DNA of 64,000 bases. It comes from Flavobacterium petrolei. Its GTDB lineage: Bacteria > Bacteroidota > Bacteroidia > Flavobacteriales > Flavobacteriaceae. The stretch covers positions 1-64,000 of the forward strand of contig NZ_QNVY02000005.1 in NCBI RefSeq assembly GCF_003314435.2. Reading direction: 5' to 3'. The position numbers and the translations under genes were made by a program. Numbering within the stretch: position 1 is the stretch's first letter; every line of letters begins with the position of its first letter. Below the pieces are notes generated by a model. The model worked only from the letters and a program-made list of their open reading frames with translations, searched no databases and had not been told where the DNA came from. Shown here one piece after another: positions 1-7,606 of the stretch.

Positions 1-118
1 TCTTTTTTTCCAGTTTAAAATTAGCAGCCTAAAAAAGACCTTTCTTAAAAGGCTTTCTTTTGGATTGTAGAAAAGGAAAAATTGAAGATTTTAACGCAAA
101 AAAGAGGTTTTTTCACAG

Positions 119-248
119 CCTGACGTTCTCGCGCTACAAGCAGTTTGGGACTAAATTAAGCCCATTATTCGGATTTGCCAAATCTTCCAAATACAAAACC
201 AATTTTAAATTAAGCCTAATGCCCAAATTGCTTGTAGCGTGTGTTACC
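119..248 (-). other. attC-like recombination site (integron-type hairpin)
   Basis: The arms at 131-149 and 222-240 are inverted repeats of about 19 bp with only two departures from perfect pairing. They surround a 72-base centre, so the single strand can fold into a long hairpin. On the reverse strand the outer boxes read GGTAAC (at 248-243) and ACGTCAGG (at 126-119); the second differs by one base from an integron R' box of the form GTTRRRY. The 130-bp span lies within the size range known for attC sites. It sits just after the stop codon of the reverse-strand LRR gene, where a cassette attC belongs. The arms contain GCGCTAC, the word also found in palindromes beside the recombinase gene. 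Function is inferred. Confidence 0.6.
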
Positions 249-269
249 TGCAGTGCTTTCCGTTTGTCG

Positions 270-1235
270 TCACTCTATTTCTTCTCCTGTTTTGCTGTCA
301 TAGTAGTATAATGATACTTGTTTTAAGTGTGTCATTTCAAACTCCATTTTGCTCAATGGACAAAACTTATTTCCCAAAAGTTGTTCTGCTTTAGCTTGTT
401 CTTTTTTGAGATAGAAATAAGTATAAACTTTTTTCACACAATTACTTTTTGCAATTGGTATGAGAATGTCAGTATTTTTATTTGGTCCAGTAATAATAAA
501 CTCGTCAACATAAGAGTTAGTCAAACTTGAAATGTCCTCCAAAGTGCTAATGTTCATTAGGCGAATATTTTTAAGTCTCTTTAATTGTGAAAGGTCAGGC
601 AAAGTTTTAATTTGTTTTTCGTTTTCAATTTTAAGTTTGATTAGACTCGTTAGTTTGGATATTGCGTTTATTTCTTCAAGTTGCTTTACCCACAGAATGT
701 CAAGTTCTTCAAGATTTTCAAGTTGGCTAATTGTGTCTATATTTTTTGATGTACCAAAACCAATGTAAAGGCGTCTCAAATTCTTGAGGTCATTAAGAAA
801 TGAAAGCTTATCAATTGAATAACCCGTCAAAGTCAATTCTGTCAATTTTGGAAGTTGCACTATACTTTCCAGTCCTTTTGGTTGTTTCACTACGCCTAAG
901 TATTTGAGATTGGGAAGGTCAGAAAAAAAAGCAAATGAAATTTTCTTATTATTAAATTCTCCAAGTTGTAAGTTCTCTAGACTATCGGCAAGATGAAGAA
1001 TTGGTTTTATGTCCGTAACACCAGGTAGAAATATTCTAATTACTTTAATACCTTTGTAAAACTTCAAGAAACTTAAGTCATAATCTTTGTTCGTTTCCCA
1101 AGTTGCTCCCCATCGTCCGCCTGCGATTGAAAGTTCTATTCCATCAATTTTATAAATAGCAAGTTGCTCCGCAATCTTACGATGTTCATTGTCGGATAGA
1201 TTGTCTGCTATTTTAGTTAAGGATATTGGTTTCAT
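270..1235 (-). CDS. Leucine-rich-repeat protein, putative cassette cargo
   Basis: The 321-residue protein has no signal peptide or membrane segment, so it is probably cytoplasmic. From about residue 75 to 240 it has a series of irregular leucine-rich repeats of the form LxxLxxLxL, for example LPKLTELTLTGYSIDKLSFL and LENLEELDIL, giving a short solenoid suited to protein binding. The N-terminal 70 residues and the C-terminal 80 residues (charged, ending YYYDSKTGEEIE) are not recognised. The ATG at 1233-1235 is the only sensible start. The gene lies between recombinase-proximal palindromes and an attC-like site, so it is probably a mobile cassette. Its partner is unknown; by analogy with other cassette genes it could act in defence, immunity or stress, but nothing in the sequence shows which. 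Confidence 0.8.
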   Translation of the reverse strand: MKPISLTKIADNLSDNEHRKIAEQLAIYKIDGIELSIAGGRWGATWETNKDYDLSFLKFYKGIKVIRIFLPGVTDIKPILHLADSLENLQLGEFNNKKISFAFFSDLPNLKYLGVVKQPKGLESIVQLPKLTELTLTGYSIDKLSFLNDLKNLRRLYIGFGTSKNIDTISQLENLEELDILWVKQLEEINAISKLTSLIKLKIENEKQIKTLPDLSQLKRLKNIRLMNISTLEDISSLTNSYVDEFIITGPNKNTDILIPIAKSNCVKKVYTYFYLKKEQAKAEQLLGNKFCPLSKMEFEMTHLKQVSLYYYDSKTGEEIE

Positions 1236-1263
1236 TTCTTTCTATTGATGTTAGTACGTGTCA

Positions 1264-1277
1264 GCATTGCAGGTAAC
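1264..1277 (+). repeat. Inverted 14-bp repeat flanking the LRR gene
   Basis: GCATTGCAGGTAAC here is the inverted partner of GTTACCTGCAGTGC at 243-256, with 13 of 14 positions matching. The two copies bracket the LRR gene about 1 kb apart. They may mark the two junctions of one inserted cassette, or be terminal inverted repeats of a small mobile unit. Confidence 0.6.
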
Positions 1278-1287
1278 TAGTATATAG

Positions 1288-1347
1288 GCGCTACAAAGTA
1301 GCGCTTATACCTCTCATTTTGGGTGGATAGGCGCTACTGCGTAGCGT
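1288..1347. other. Paired GCGCTAC palindromes, attI-like or recombinase binding region
   Basis: Two short dyads lie between the recombinase stop codon and the first cassette gene. GCGCTAC-AAA-GTAGCGC at 1288-1304 is perfect, and GCGCTAC-TGC-GTAGCGT at 1331-1347 has one mismatch. The same heptamer forms the arms of the attC-like site at 131-137 and, with one base changed, at 234-240. Position next to the recombinase and the shared word suggest this is where cassettes are inserted or the recombinase binds. The arrangement is visible; the role is inferred. Confidence 0.5.
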
Positions 1348-1379
1348 ATTGCTTTCAAATATACACTTTAAATATTATC

Positions 1380-2423
1380 TTACAAATCATCAAAAGGACT
1401 TTTAATTTGTTGAATACTTTTCGTACTTACATGGGTATAAATTTCGGTAGTCTTACTACTGTTATGGCCTAATAATTCCTGTATATATCGTAAATCAGTT
1501 CCGTTTTCTAGTAAATGTGTGGCATAACTGTGACGCAACCAGTGTAATGTTACGGGTTTTGTGTTCCCCACTTTTTGAAGAGCTTGTTTTAAAACACTTT
1601 GTAAACTTTGTTCTGAATAGTGTTCTCCTACATTTTGCCCTTCAAAAAGCCAGGTTTTAGGTTTGCTTATTACATAATAATCTCGCAGCATTTCTAATAT
1701 TTTTGGAGATAAAGGAACAATTCTATCCTTTTTACCTTTGCTTTGTCTGATTATTACAATACCTCTTTTTGAATCAATATTATTTGGTTTTAAATTTAAA
1801 AGCTCACCTCTACGCAAACCACAACTATAAATTAAGGACAGCATCGTTTTGTGTTTGATGTTGCTATGCGCATTTAATATTAATTTTACTTCTTCTTTGC
1901 TTAATACATTGGGTAATAGTTTGGCTCGTTTGGGACGATGGATTTTATCAATATCGATTTTGGTGCCTATAATTGTTATAAAGAATAATTTAATGGAGTT
2001 GACCGTTTGATTCTGATACGAAGCCGAAAGATTATTCTTTAAAATATACTCGTTATTATAAATAATCACGTCCTCATTATTGATTTCTACAACGGCTTTT
2101 TCTCGATAGAAGAGTAAGAACGATTTCAGAGCTTCGCTATAGGTACTAATGGTGCTTTCGCTATATCGTTTAGAACGAAGCCATTGCTTGAATTTCTCTA
2201 TTTGAATAATCCCCTCGGGGGAAGGAAGAGAATTTTTCAGGGGTTCTATCTTGAAACGTTCTCTATTTTCGATTGTATCGGGTAGGTGCCAAACCGTTTT
2301 TTGCTGGCTCCATCGGGCTCCTTCTATTTGTTTGATACGGGCAATCAAATCTTCATTTTTTTCAAAATAAACGGCAATTCTATTTTCGCCTTTGTGTTTT
2401 ATGGGTTTTGCAGTCCAAGTCAT
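1380..2423 (-). CDS. Tyrosine recombinase / site-specific integrase
   Basis: The 347-residue protein has the full tyrosine-recombinase active site: Arg204 in CGLRRGEL, Lys near 231 in KGKKDRIVPL, His294 and Arg297 in HWLRHSYATHLL, His320 in LLGH, and the nucleophile Tyr329 in EIYTHVS. A SAM-like core-binding domain spans about residues 68-155. Residues 1-55 form an extra N-terminal domain (GARWSQQKTVWHLP) that XerC/XerD and IntI lack. The C-terminus, including SPFDDL, resembles integron integrases, but the IntI-specific insert between catalytic boxes appears absent: only about 30 residues separate the basic box from YSEQSLQSVL. It is transcribed toward the LRR gene and the attC-like site. It most likely catalyses cassette excision and integration at those sites. 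Confidence 0.93.
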   Translation of the reverse strand: MTWTAKPIKHKGENRIAVYFEKNEDLIARIKQIEGARWSQQKTVWHLPDTIENRERFKIEPLKNSLPSPEGIIQIEKFKQWLRSKRYSESTISTYSEALKSFLLFYREKAVVEINNEDVIIYNNEYILKNNLSASYQNQTVNSIKLFFITIIGTKIDIDKIHRPKRAKLLPNVLSKEEVKLILNAHSNIKHKTMLSLIYSCGLRRGELLNLKPNNIDSKRGIVIIRQSKGKKDRIVPLSPKILEMLRDYYVISKPKTWLFEGQNVGEHYSEQSLQSVLKQALQKVGNTKPVTLHWLRHSYATHLLENGTDLRYIQELLGHNSSKTTEIYTHVSTKSIQQIKSPFDDL

Positions 2424-2509
2424 ATCGTATTGATTTTGTGATTGAAAGATACTAATTTTTACAAATATTGTTTTATTAAACCAAAGGTTCTTATAGTACC
2501 AAAGCTTTT

Positions 2510-2599
2510 GCGTGAGGGATAAAAGCGGAAATCCTCCCGATTTTTCTTCGGGAGATTAAAGCGGATAGCCCGACCCGCTTTTTTTAGCGGGTCACGCCC
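2510..2599 (+). ncRNA. Structured RNA element, copy 1
   Basis: GCGT at 2510-2513 can pair with ACGC at 2594-2597, enclosing two hairpins: CTCCCGA/TCGGGAG (2534-2540 with 2548-2554) and GACCCGCT/AGCGGGTC (2572-2579 with 2586-2593). The first hairpin is extended by AAT/ATT across a single bulged C at 2533. The element at 32398-32478, read on the reverse strand, has the same AAT-bulged C-stem-ATT layout with different stem bases, which argues for a conserved RNA fold. I recall similar elements in flavobacterial intergenic regions but cannot verify it here. It could instead be a terminator-like repeat with no trans role. Confidence 0.55.
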
Positions 2600-2882
2600 A
2601 AATTGTAAATTTTAGAATTAGTAGCAGTATTTGTGTAGCATTATTTTTTAAATAAAAAGGTAGTGGACTTTGCGAAAAACTTTGCGAACTTTGCGGTCCA
2701 ATAATACGAGATGAAAGGAGTATAACGCAAGTTTGAAATAAACAACTATAGCGCTATGCAAATTACATATTGCTTAAAAAAAATATAAACTACGTATGAA
2801 ATCGCCATGACAACATTTGTCGCATACACCGATGAAGATCTGGCGATACCATATTCCATTAAAAAACAAATATTATCTACAT
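2600..2882. other. Intergenic region with short repeats
   Basis: No gene is supported here. The segment holds three close copies of ACTTTGCGR around 2669-2696 and a perfect 10-bp palindrome ATAGCGCTAT at 2748-2757, which shares AGCGCTA with the recombinase-associated palindromes. An in-frame TTG at 2817 could extend the next gene upstream, but the ATG at 2883 is the better start. Confidence 0.5.
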
Positions 2883-3323
2883 ATGAAAATAAATCCAAAA
2901 AACGGAATTGACAAGCTCATTTTCGGAATGAAACAAAATGATGTTACCGCTATTTACGGGAAACCAGACCGCAATTATAAGGATGAGGATGATAATGTGA
3001 TTTTTGCTTATAATAAGCTAAAAATGCGTTTGACGTTCTATGTAGAGGAAGATTTTAAATTGGGTTACATCGTTGCGTCTAGCCCGGAACTGGAAGTTTT
3101 TGGATATAAAATAATTAACAGAATAATCAGTGAGGTCAAAAAAGATTTGGCAGCAAAGGGAATTACTAAATTTACTCAGGAAGAGTTTGATACGTTCGAA
3201 AACTATTTCAATGAGGAAAACTGGATGATTTTTCAAACAGAATTTGATGAAGTGGTGAAATTTGAGATTGGTGCCATTATCAATCAGAAAGATGAATTTG
3301 ATTGGAAATTTGGAAAGAAATAA
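2883..3323 (+). CDS. Hypothetical protein, possible immunity-like or SmpA/OmlA-like fold
   Basis: A 146-residue acidic protein with no signal peptide. Its beginning, IDKLIFGMKQNDVTAIYGKP, fits the pattern 'L-x-F-G-M-x-x-x-x-V-x-x-x-x-G-x-P', which recurs in SmpA/OmlA-like and some toxin-immunity proteins; this is a weak resemblance, not an assignment. The rest alternates strand-like segments with Asp/Glu-rich turns. The ATG at 2883 was chosen over an upstream TTG at 2817 because similarity to the motif starts there and the intervening residues look untranslated. It is a single gene between the recombinase region and the isomerase operon, with its own strong terminator, and may be part of the accessory island. 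Confidence 0.7.
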   Translation: MKINPKNGIDKLIFGMKQNDVTAIYGKPDRNYKDEDDNVIFAYNKLKMRLTFYVEEDFKLGYIVASSPELEVFGYKIINRIISEVKKDLAAKGITKFTQEEFDTFENYFNEENWMIFQTEFDEVVKFEIGAIINQKDEFDWKFGKK

Positions 3324-3401
3324 TTGAGACGTCGATAATGCTCAAAAAAGCATAAAAGCCGATTTCTATTCCTGTAATCACAGAGAATAAATTATAAAAA
3401 T

Positions 3402-3437
3402 AAACCCGACAGATTTTGAAGTCTGTCGGGTTTTTTT
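3402..3437. terminator. Bidirectional intrinsic terminator
   Basis: AAACCCGACAGA (3402-3413) and TCTGTCGGGTTT (3422-3433) form a perfect 12-bp stem with an 8-base loop and T runs on both strands. It ends the gene at 2883-3323 and the converging isomerase operon. Confidence 0.9.
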
Positions 3438-3456
3438 ATGGAATTTTTTTTGAGTT

Positions 3457-4698
3457 TTATTGTTTTGGAGCGGGTTGTTTTTCGAGCATTTCCAATTCGA
3501 AAATAAGCATTGTATTAGGCGGAATAACACCACCGGCGCCTCTTTCTCCATACGCTAGATTTGATGGGATGAAAACTACTGCTTTGTCGCCAAAAGCCAT
3601 ATTTTCAAGTCCTTCAATAAATCCTGGAATCATACCGTCTTTTTTTCCGGCTTCAAACGGGAAGGCTTGGTAGCCGTTTTGTGCGGCACGATTTGCATCA
3701 TATTTTCCATAGGATTTATTCACCGTTTCATAACTGCTGTCAAATAGTGTTCCGTCCTCAAAATAACCAGCATAATGAAAATAGAATGTGGATCCGTTAG
3801 CGGGTTTTACTCCTGTTCCTTTTTCTGTTATTTTGTATGCTAATCCAGACGGAGTGGTTGTTGCTGTAGCTTTTGTAGCGGCTAAATAGGCTTTTTTTGC
3901 AGCTACTACAGGACCGTATTTTTCAGTGTACGCTCTTTTGGCTTCGGCTTCAATTGCTGCTTTTTTGGCTTTGTTTTCAGCGTTGATTAAATCCTGTTTC
4001 TTTTGGTCTTCGGATTTATTGTTGAAATAATCAGCGAACACTTTTGGCGCATCAAATTTTTGTGCTAAAGCGCCTTTTCTTACGATGGTAATTTTTGTGA
4101 TTACATCGTTTTGCGCAATGGAGTTTACTATATTCATTCCTTCGGTAACGTGACCAAAAATGGTGTGTTTTCCGTCTAACCAAGGCGTTTCTTTATGCGT
4201 AATGAAAAACTGGCTTCCATTAGTAGTAGGGCCGGAATTAGCCATAGAGAGTATTCCGGGTTTGTTGTGCTTCAAGTCTGTGAATTCATCCTTGAATGCA
4301 TAACCAGGACCGCCAGAACCATTACCGGAAGGATCTCCACCTTGAATCATGAAGTCTTTGATGACACGGTGAAATTTTAAACCATCAAAGAACGGTTTTC
4401 CTTTTAGTTTGTCATCTGTGACAAAAGTATTTTTCCCTTCGGCAAGTGCAATGAAGTTAGCCACTGTTACGGGTGCTTTTTGGTATGCTAATTCTAGTAC
4501 AATATCTCCTTTGTTTGTTGCTATTGTTGCAAAAATCCCCTCGATTGCCGCTGGAGTTTTTATTGCAGGCTTTACTGGCGATTTTACAGTTGCTTTAACG
4601 CTTGTTGCCGGTTTTTTGGCAGGAACGGATTTCTTGATCGTTTGAGAATGGACGTTGACCATTCCCAGAAATAATAAAAACAGAATTTTAAATTTCAT
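3457..4698 (-). CDS. Cyclophilin-FKBP fusion peptidyl-prolyl isomerase
   Basis: A 413-residue secreted isomerase. A signal peptide (residues 1-18, ending VHSQ) is followed by a Lys/Pro/Ala-rich linker to about residue 52. A cyclophilin domain spans about 55-215, with [23 protein letters not shown] and [13 protein letters not shown] charged helical linker of about 220-270 leads to an FKBP domain of about 275-413, with [10 protein letters not shown] and [17 protein letters not shown]. Both halves catalyse proline cis-trans isomerisation, so it is probably a periplasmic folding factor. Such dual-family immunophilins in cyclophilin-FKBP order are known from Flavobacterium. It is the last gene of a run led by gldI, 33 bp after a paralogue that carries a lipobox instead of the soluble signal. 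Confidence 0.93.
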   Translation of the reverse strand: MKFKILFLLFLGMVNVHSQTIKKSVPAKKPATSVKATVKSPVKPAIKTPAAIEGIFATIATNKGDIVLELAYQKAPVTVANFIALAEGKNTFVTDDKLKGKPFFDGLKFHRVIKDFMIQGGDPSGNGSGGPGYAFKDEFTDLKHNKPGILSMANSGPTTNGSQFFITHKETPWLDGKHTIFGHVTEGMNIVNSIAQNDVITKITIVRKGALAQKFDAPKVFADYFNNKSEDQKKQDLINAENKAKKAAIEAEAKRAYTEKYGPVVAAKKAYLAATKATATTTPSGLAYKITEKGTGVKPANGSTFYFHYAGYFEDGTLFDSSYETVNKSYGKYDANRAAQNGYQAFPFEAGKKDGMIPGFIEGLENMAFGDKAVVFIPSNLAYGERGAGGVIPPNTMLIFELEMLEKQPAPKQ

Positions 4699-4731
4699 GT
4701 TGTACTAATTTAAAGGCTTACTTTTTTAATA

Positions 4732-5856
4732 TTATTGGGGCATTTTTTCTAATAATTCAATCTCAAAAATGATATTGGCATTGGGTGGTATTACGCCTCC
4801 AGCACCCGCTGCTCCATATCCTAAACGGGATGGGATGAAAATTACGGCTTTATCACCAAAAGATAATTGCTCCAATCCTTCGATGAAACCAGGAATCATG
4901 CCATCTTTTTTGCCTGCTTGGAAAGGGATGGGTTGGTACCCGTTTTGAGCGGCTCTGTTTTCATCGTATTTTCCAAACGTTTTAGCCACATTTTCGACAC
5001 TGGCGTCAAATAATTCTCCGTCTTCCAGAAAACCAGCGTAGTGTATAAAAACATTAGCGCCATTGGCCGGTTTTTTACCACCGCTTTTCTTGATAATCAC
5101 ATATTGCAAACCACTAGGCGTTCTGGTAGCCTTTGCTTTTAAAGCAGTAAATTCAGCTACTTTTTGTTCGCGAACTACTTTGTACTTTTCGTTGTATACT
5201 CTTTTATTTTCCGCTTCGATTGCTGCTTTTTTCTTTTGATTTTCAGACTCTACAGCGAAATAATCATTGAATATTTTTACAGCGTTGAATTTTTTGGCAG
5301 CTTCACCATTTCTGATGATGGTTACTTTATTGATGTAATCATTTTGTTCAATTTTGTTTACGACTTCCATTCCATTTTCGACTACATGACCAAATATGGT
5401 GTGTTTTCCGTCGAGCCAAGGTGTTGCAAGATGCGTGATGAAAAATTGACTGCTATTCGTTGTTGGTCCGTTATTGGCCATAGCCAAAACACCGCCTTTA
5501 TCAAATCTCAAATCAGAAAATTCATCTTTAAATTTGTATCCTGTATCTCCAGAACCTGTTCCAAGCGGATCTCCGGTTTGAACCATAAAATCTTTGATAA
5601 CTCGGTGGAATTTCAAACCGTCAAAAAAGGGTTTGTTTTTAAGATTTTCGTTGGTTACAAATTCATTTTTTCCTTCGGCTAAGGCGACATAATTGGCCAC
5701 CGTGATAGGTGCTTTTTCAAAATCTAATTGGACAATGATTTCACCTTTATTGGTTTCAATTTTCGCATATAAACCGTCAGGAAGGTTGTTGTATTCTTCT
5801 TTACAAGAGTAAAATGAAGCAATTATCAGGAATACGAATAGAATCTTTTTTTTCAT
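4732..5856 (-). CDS. Cyclophilin-FKBP fusion isomerase, lipoprotein
   Basis: A 374-residue paralogue of the downstream gene with the same architecture: cyclophilin domain about residues 28-195 ([35 protein letters not shown]) and FKBP domain about 235-374 (VIFIPSRLGYG, GGVIPPNANIIFEIELL). The N-terminus is a lipoprotein signal with the lipobox ending in Cys18 (FYSCKEE), so it should be membrane anchored, whereas its neighbour looks soluble. The pair therefore probably covers two envelope locations. It starts 12 bp after gldI and is almost certainly cotranscribed with it. Duplication followed by divergence of the export signal is the simplest history. Confidence 0.93.
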   Translation of the reverse strand: MKKKILFVFLIIASFYSCKEEYNNLPDGLYAKIETNKGEIIVQLDFEKAPITVANYVALAEGKNEFVTNENLKNKPFFDGLKFHRVIKDFMVQTGDPLGTGSGDTGYKFKDEFSDLRFDKGGVLAMANNGPTTNSSQFFITHLATPWLDGKHTIFGHVVENGMEVVNKIEQNDYINKVTIIRNGEAAKKFNAVKIFNDYFAVESENQKKKAAIEAENKRVYNEKYKVVREQKVAEFTALKAKATRTPSGLQYVIIKKSGGKKPANGANVFIHYAGFLEDGELFDASVENVAKTFGKYDENRAAQNGYQPIPFQAGKKDGMIPGFIEGLEQLSFGDKAVIFIPSRLGYGAAGAGGVIPPNANIIFEIELLEKMPQ

Positions 5857-5868
5857 TTCTAAATTATT

Positions 5869-6528
5869 TTATTGAGTTATTGTATCTACGGTCTTGTTTA
5901 TAATAGGGGTTGATTCTTTTGTAGGTGTTGGAACTGTTGGCGTGACTTTCAGTTTTACCTCGTTTTCTTTTTTATAAGCTGCTTCCGATTTAAAATCACG
6001 TAATGTCACGGTGCAAAGTAGCGGTTGATTAGTGCCAATTCTTTTTTCGTCACCATGGTATCCATATCCCATGTGCGATGGGAAAAGAAAGTTTACTTTT
6101 TCATTTTTACGCATCAGCTTGATTCCGTCACGCAAGCCCATCATGATATTTTGTTTGTCCACATAATAAATTTGCGGTCGCAATTCTAATGCAGAATAGA
6201 TCATGGTTCCTTTCAAGTCTTTGATTTCATAATCAAAAAAAGCAACGTCTCCTTTTTTTGGTGTAAGCGTATCGGCTTCATTTCTTGTTTCATAGGAATA
6301 CCAATATCCTTTTTTGGATGCGAGATAAACAACATTAGGATTACTTTTGATTACATCCTGAATTTGGGTTTCCTCGTTGGCAACTAATTTTTTGTTGCGT
6401 GCCACAGATTTTTTCATGAAGCTTCCTGATGCTTGAGAAATAGGTCTCCTGGCTTCCTGATGTTGTTTGCAACTTGAAAAGAGGACAAACATAAAAAATA
6501 CAATTGCGATTCCCTTGCTATTTTTCAT
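5869..6528 (-). CDS. gldI: Gliding motility-associated FKBP-type isomerase lipoprotein GldI
   Basis: A 219-residue lipoprotein with a lipobox ending in Cys20 (LFSSCKQ) and one FKBP-type domain of about residues 70-185 (GDVAFFDYEI, FLFPSHMGYGYHG, LLCTVTLRDF). The length, lipid anchor, single FKBP domain and neighbourhood match GldI, which F. johnsoniae needs for gliding motility and which probably folds envelope parts of the gliding and type IX secretion machinery. The last 35 residues are a Thr/Pro-rich tail. It starts 4 bp after the DHH phosphoesterase gene and is followed at 12 bp by the cyclophilin-FKBP genes, giving three isomerases in a row. Confidence 0.9.
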   Translation of the reverse strand: MKNSKGIAIVFFMFVLFSSCKQHQEARRPISQASGSFMKKSVARNKKLVANEETQIQDVIKSNPNVVYLASKKGYWYSYETRNEADTLTPKKGDVAFFDYEIKDLKGTMIYSALELRPQIYYVDKQNIMMGLRDGIKLMRKNEKVNFLFPSHMGYGYHGDEKRIGTNQPLLCTVTLRDFKSEAAYKKENEVKLKVTPTVPTPTKESTPIINKTVDTITQ

Positions 6529-6532
6529 AGGA

Positions 6533-7537
6533 TTAGATGCTTAATTTTGTTACTAAATCTTCAAATTTCCGAATCGTTTCTTCCATCGAAACTTCTGATT
6601 TTCCTCCGGCAGCATTGCGATGTCCGCCACCATTAAAATAATCTCTTGCAAATTGATTGACATCAAAATCGCCTTGAGAGCGGAATGAAATCTTGATGAT
6701 TTTTTCTTCTTTATTTTCGATAAATATAGCGGTAAAAAGGATTCCTTTAATGCTTAGTCCGTAATTTACAATACCTTCCGTATCTCCTTTTACATAATCA
6801 AAGGAATTTAGTTCCAATTGCGTCAGTGTAGTATAGGCTGTTTTATGTTCCGTTATCACTTTCATATTTTGAAGTGCTCTTCCCAATATTTGCAAGCGTC
6901 CAAAAGAACTGTTGTCAAATAACAAGCTTGGAATTTCTGTGTTTTCAACGCCCAAATCAATTAGTTCGGCCACAATTCTATGGGTTGTTCCAGTTGTTTT
7001 TGGGAAACGAAACGAACCAGAGTCTGTTAGGATTCCTGTATAAATGCAAGTTCCGATAGTTTTGTCGATATCTTCTTTTTTTCCAAGATGCGATATGAAG
7101 TTATAAAGCATTTCGCATGTAGATCCAAACGAAGTGTCGGAATAGGTTACCACAGCATAATCATCTGGTTTTTGATGATGATCTATCATTACGAAAGGTG
7201 CGGTTAGCTTGGCTAAAACATGTTCCATTTCGCCGGTGCGATGCAACGCATTAAAATCTAAAGTGAAAATAAGTTCTGCCTCTTCAAGAATTTGGGTGCA
7301 GTTTTGTTTGTCTTTTTCGAATATTTTAATGGTTTCAGAACCCGGCATCCACGCTAGGAAATCCGGAAATTCATTTGGAGAAACCACCACAGGATGATGC
7401 TTGTTTTTTAATAAAAAATGGTATAAACCCAGTGTAGAACCCATGGCGTCTCCGTCAGGACCGCGGTGAGGGATTATGGCAATTTTTTTTGGAGTTGATA
7501 ATAACAACTGTATCGCTTGAATGTCTTGTATTTTCAT
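6533..7537 (-). CDS. DHH-family phosphoesterase (NrnA-like)
   Basis: A 334-residue cytoplasmic enzyme of the DHH/DHHA1 family. The metal-binding motifs are visible: HRGPDGDAMGS near residue 25, FTLDFNA near 95, the DHH signature in MIDHHQKPDD near 118, and the C-terminal DHHA1 substrate motif GGGHRNAAGG near 304. The family includes bifunctional oligoribonuclease/pAp phosphatase NrnA, which degrades very short RNA and recycles 3'-phosphoadenosine 5'-phosphate. The length agrees with NrnA (about 310-340). It precedes gldI by 4 bp, so gldI expression probably depends on this transcript. The exact substrate cannot be told from sequence. Confidence 0.9.
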   Translation of the reverse strand: MKIQDIQAIQLLLSTPKKIAIIPHRGPDGDAMGSTLGLYHFLLKNKHHPVVVSPNEFPDFLAWMPGSETIKIFEKDKQNCTQILEEAELIFTLDFNALHRTGEMEHVLAKLTAPFVMIDHHQKPDDYAVVTYSDTSFGSTCEMLYNFISHLGKKEDIDKTIGTCIYTGILTDSGSFRFPKTTGTTHRIVAELIDLGVENTEIPSLLFDNSSFGRLQILGRALQNMKVITEHKTAYTTLTQLELNSFDYVKGDTEGIVNYGLSIKGILFTAIFIENKEEKIIKISFRSQGDFDVNQFARDYFNGGGHRNAAGGKSEVSMEETIRKFEDLVTKLSI

Positions 7538-7606
7538 AGTCTGCGAAATTACATTTTTTTAGCGTAATGTTGAAATCATTTATACAATTAACAAACTTTT
7601 AGAAGG

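Noticed and set aside
60..311. Open frame of 83 codons on the forward strand at the left edge
   Set aside because: It runs through the attC-like hairpin and into the LRR gene on the other strand; composition and position fit a shadow of that DNA, not a gene.
1380..2423. Calling the recombinase XerC or XerD
   Set aside because: An extra N-terminal domain and the adjacent cassette-type sites set it apart; no dif-like site was seen nearby.
2883..3323. Assigning the small gene as a second integron cassette
   Set aside because: It lies on the other side of the recombinase and no attC-like hairpin follows it; only an ordinary terminator does.
5164..5682. 172-codon frame antisense to the lipoprotein isomerase
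   Set aside because: Wholly inside a well-supported gene on the other strand; the Phe-rich text mirrors Lys/Glu codons of the real gene.
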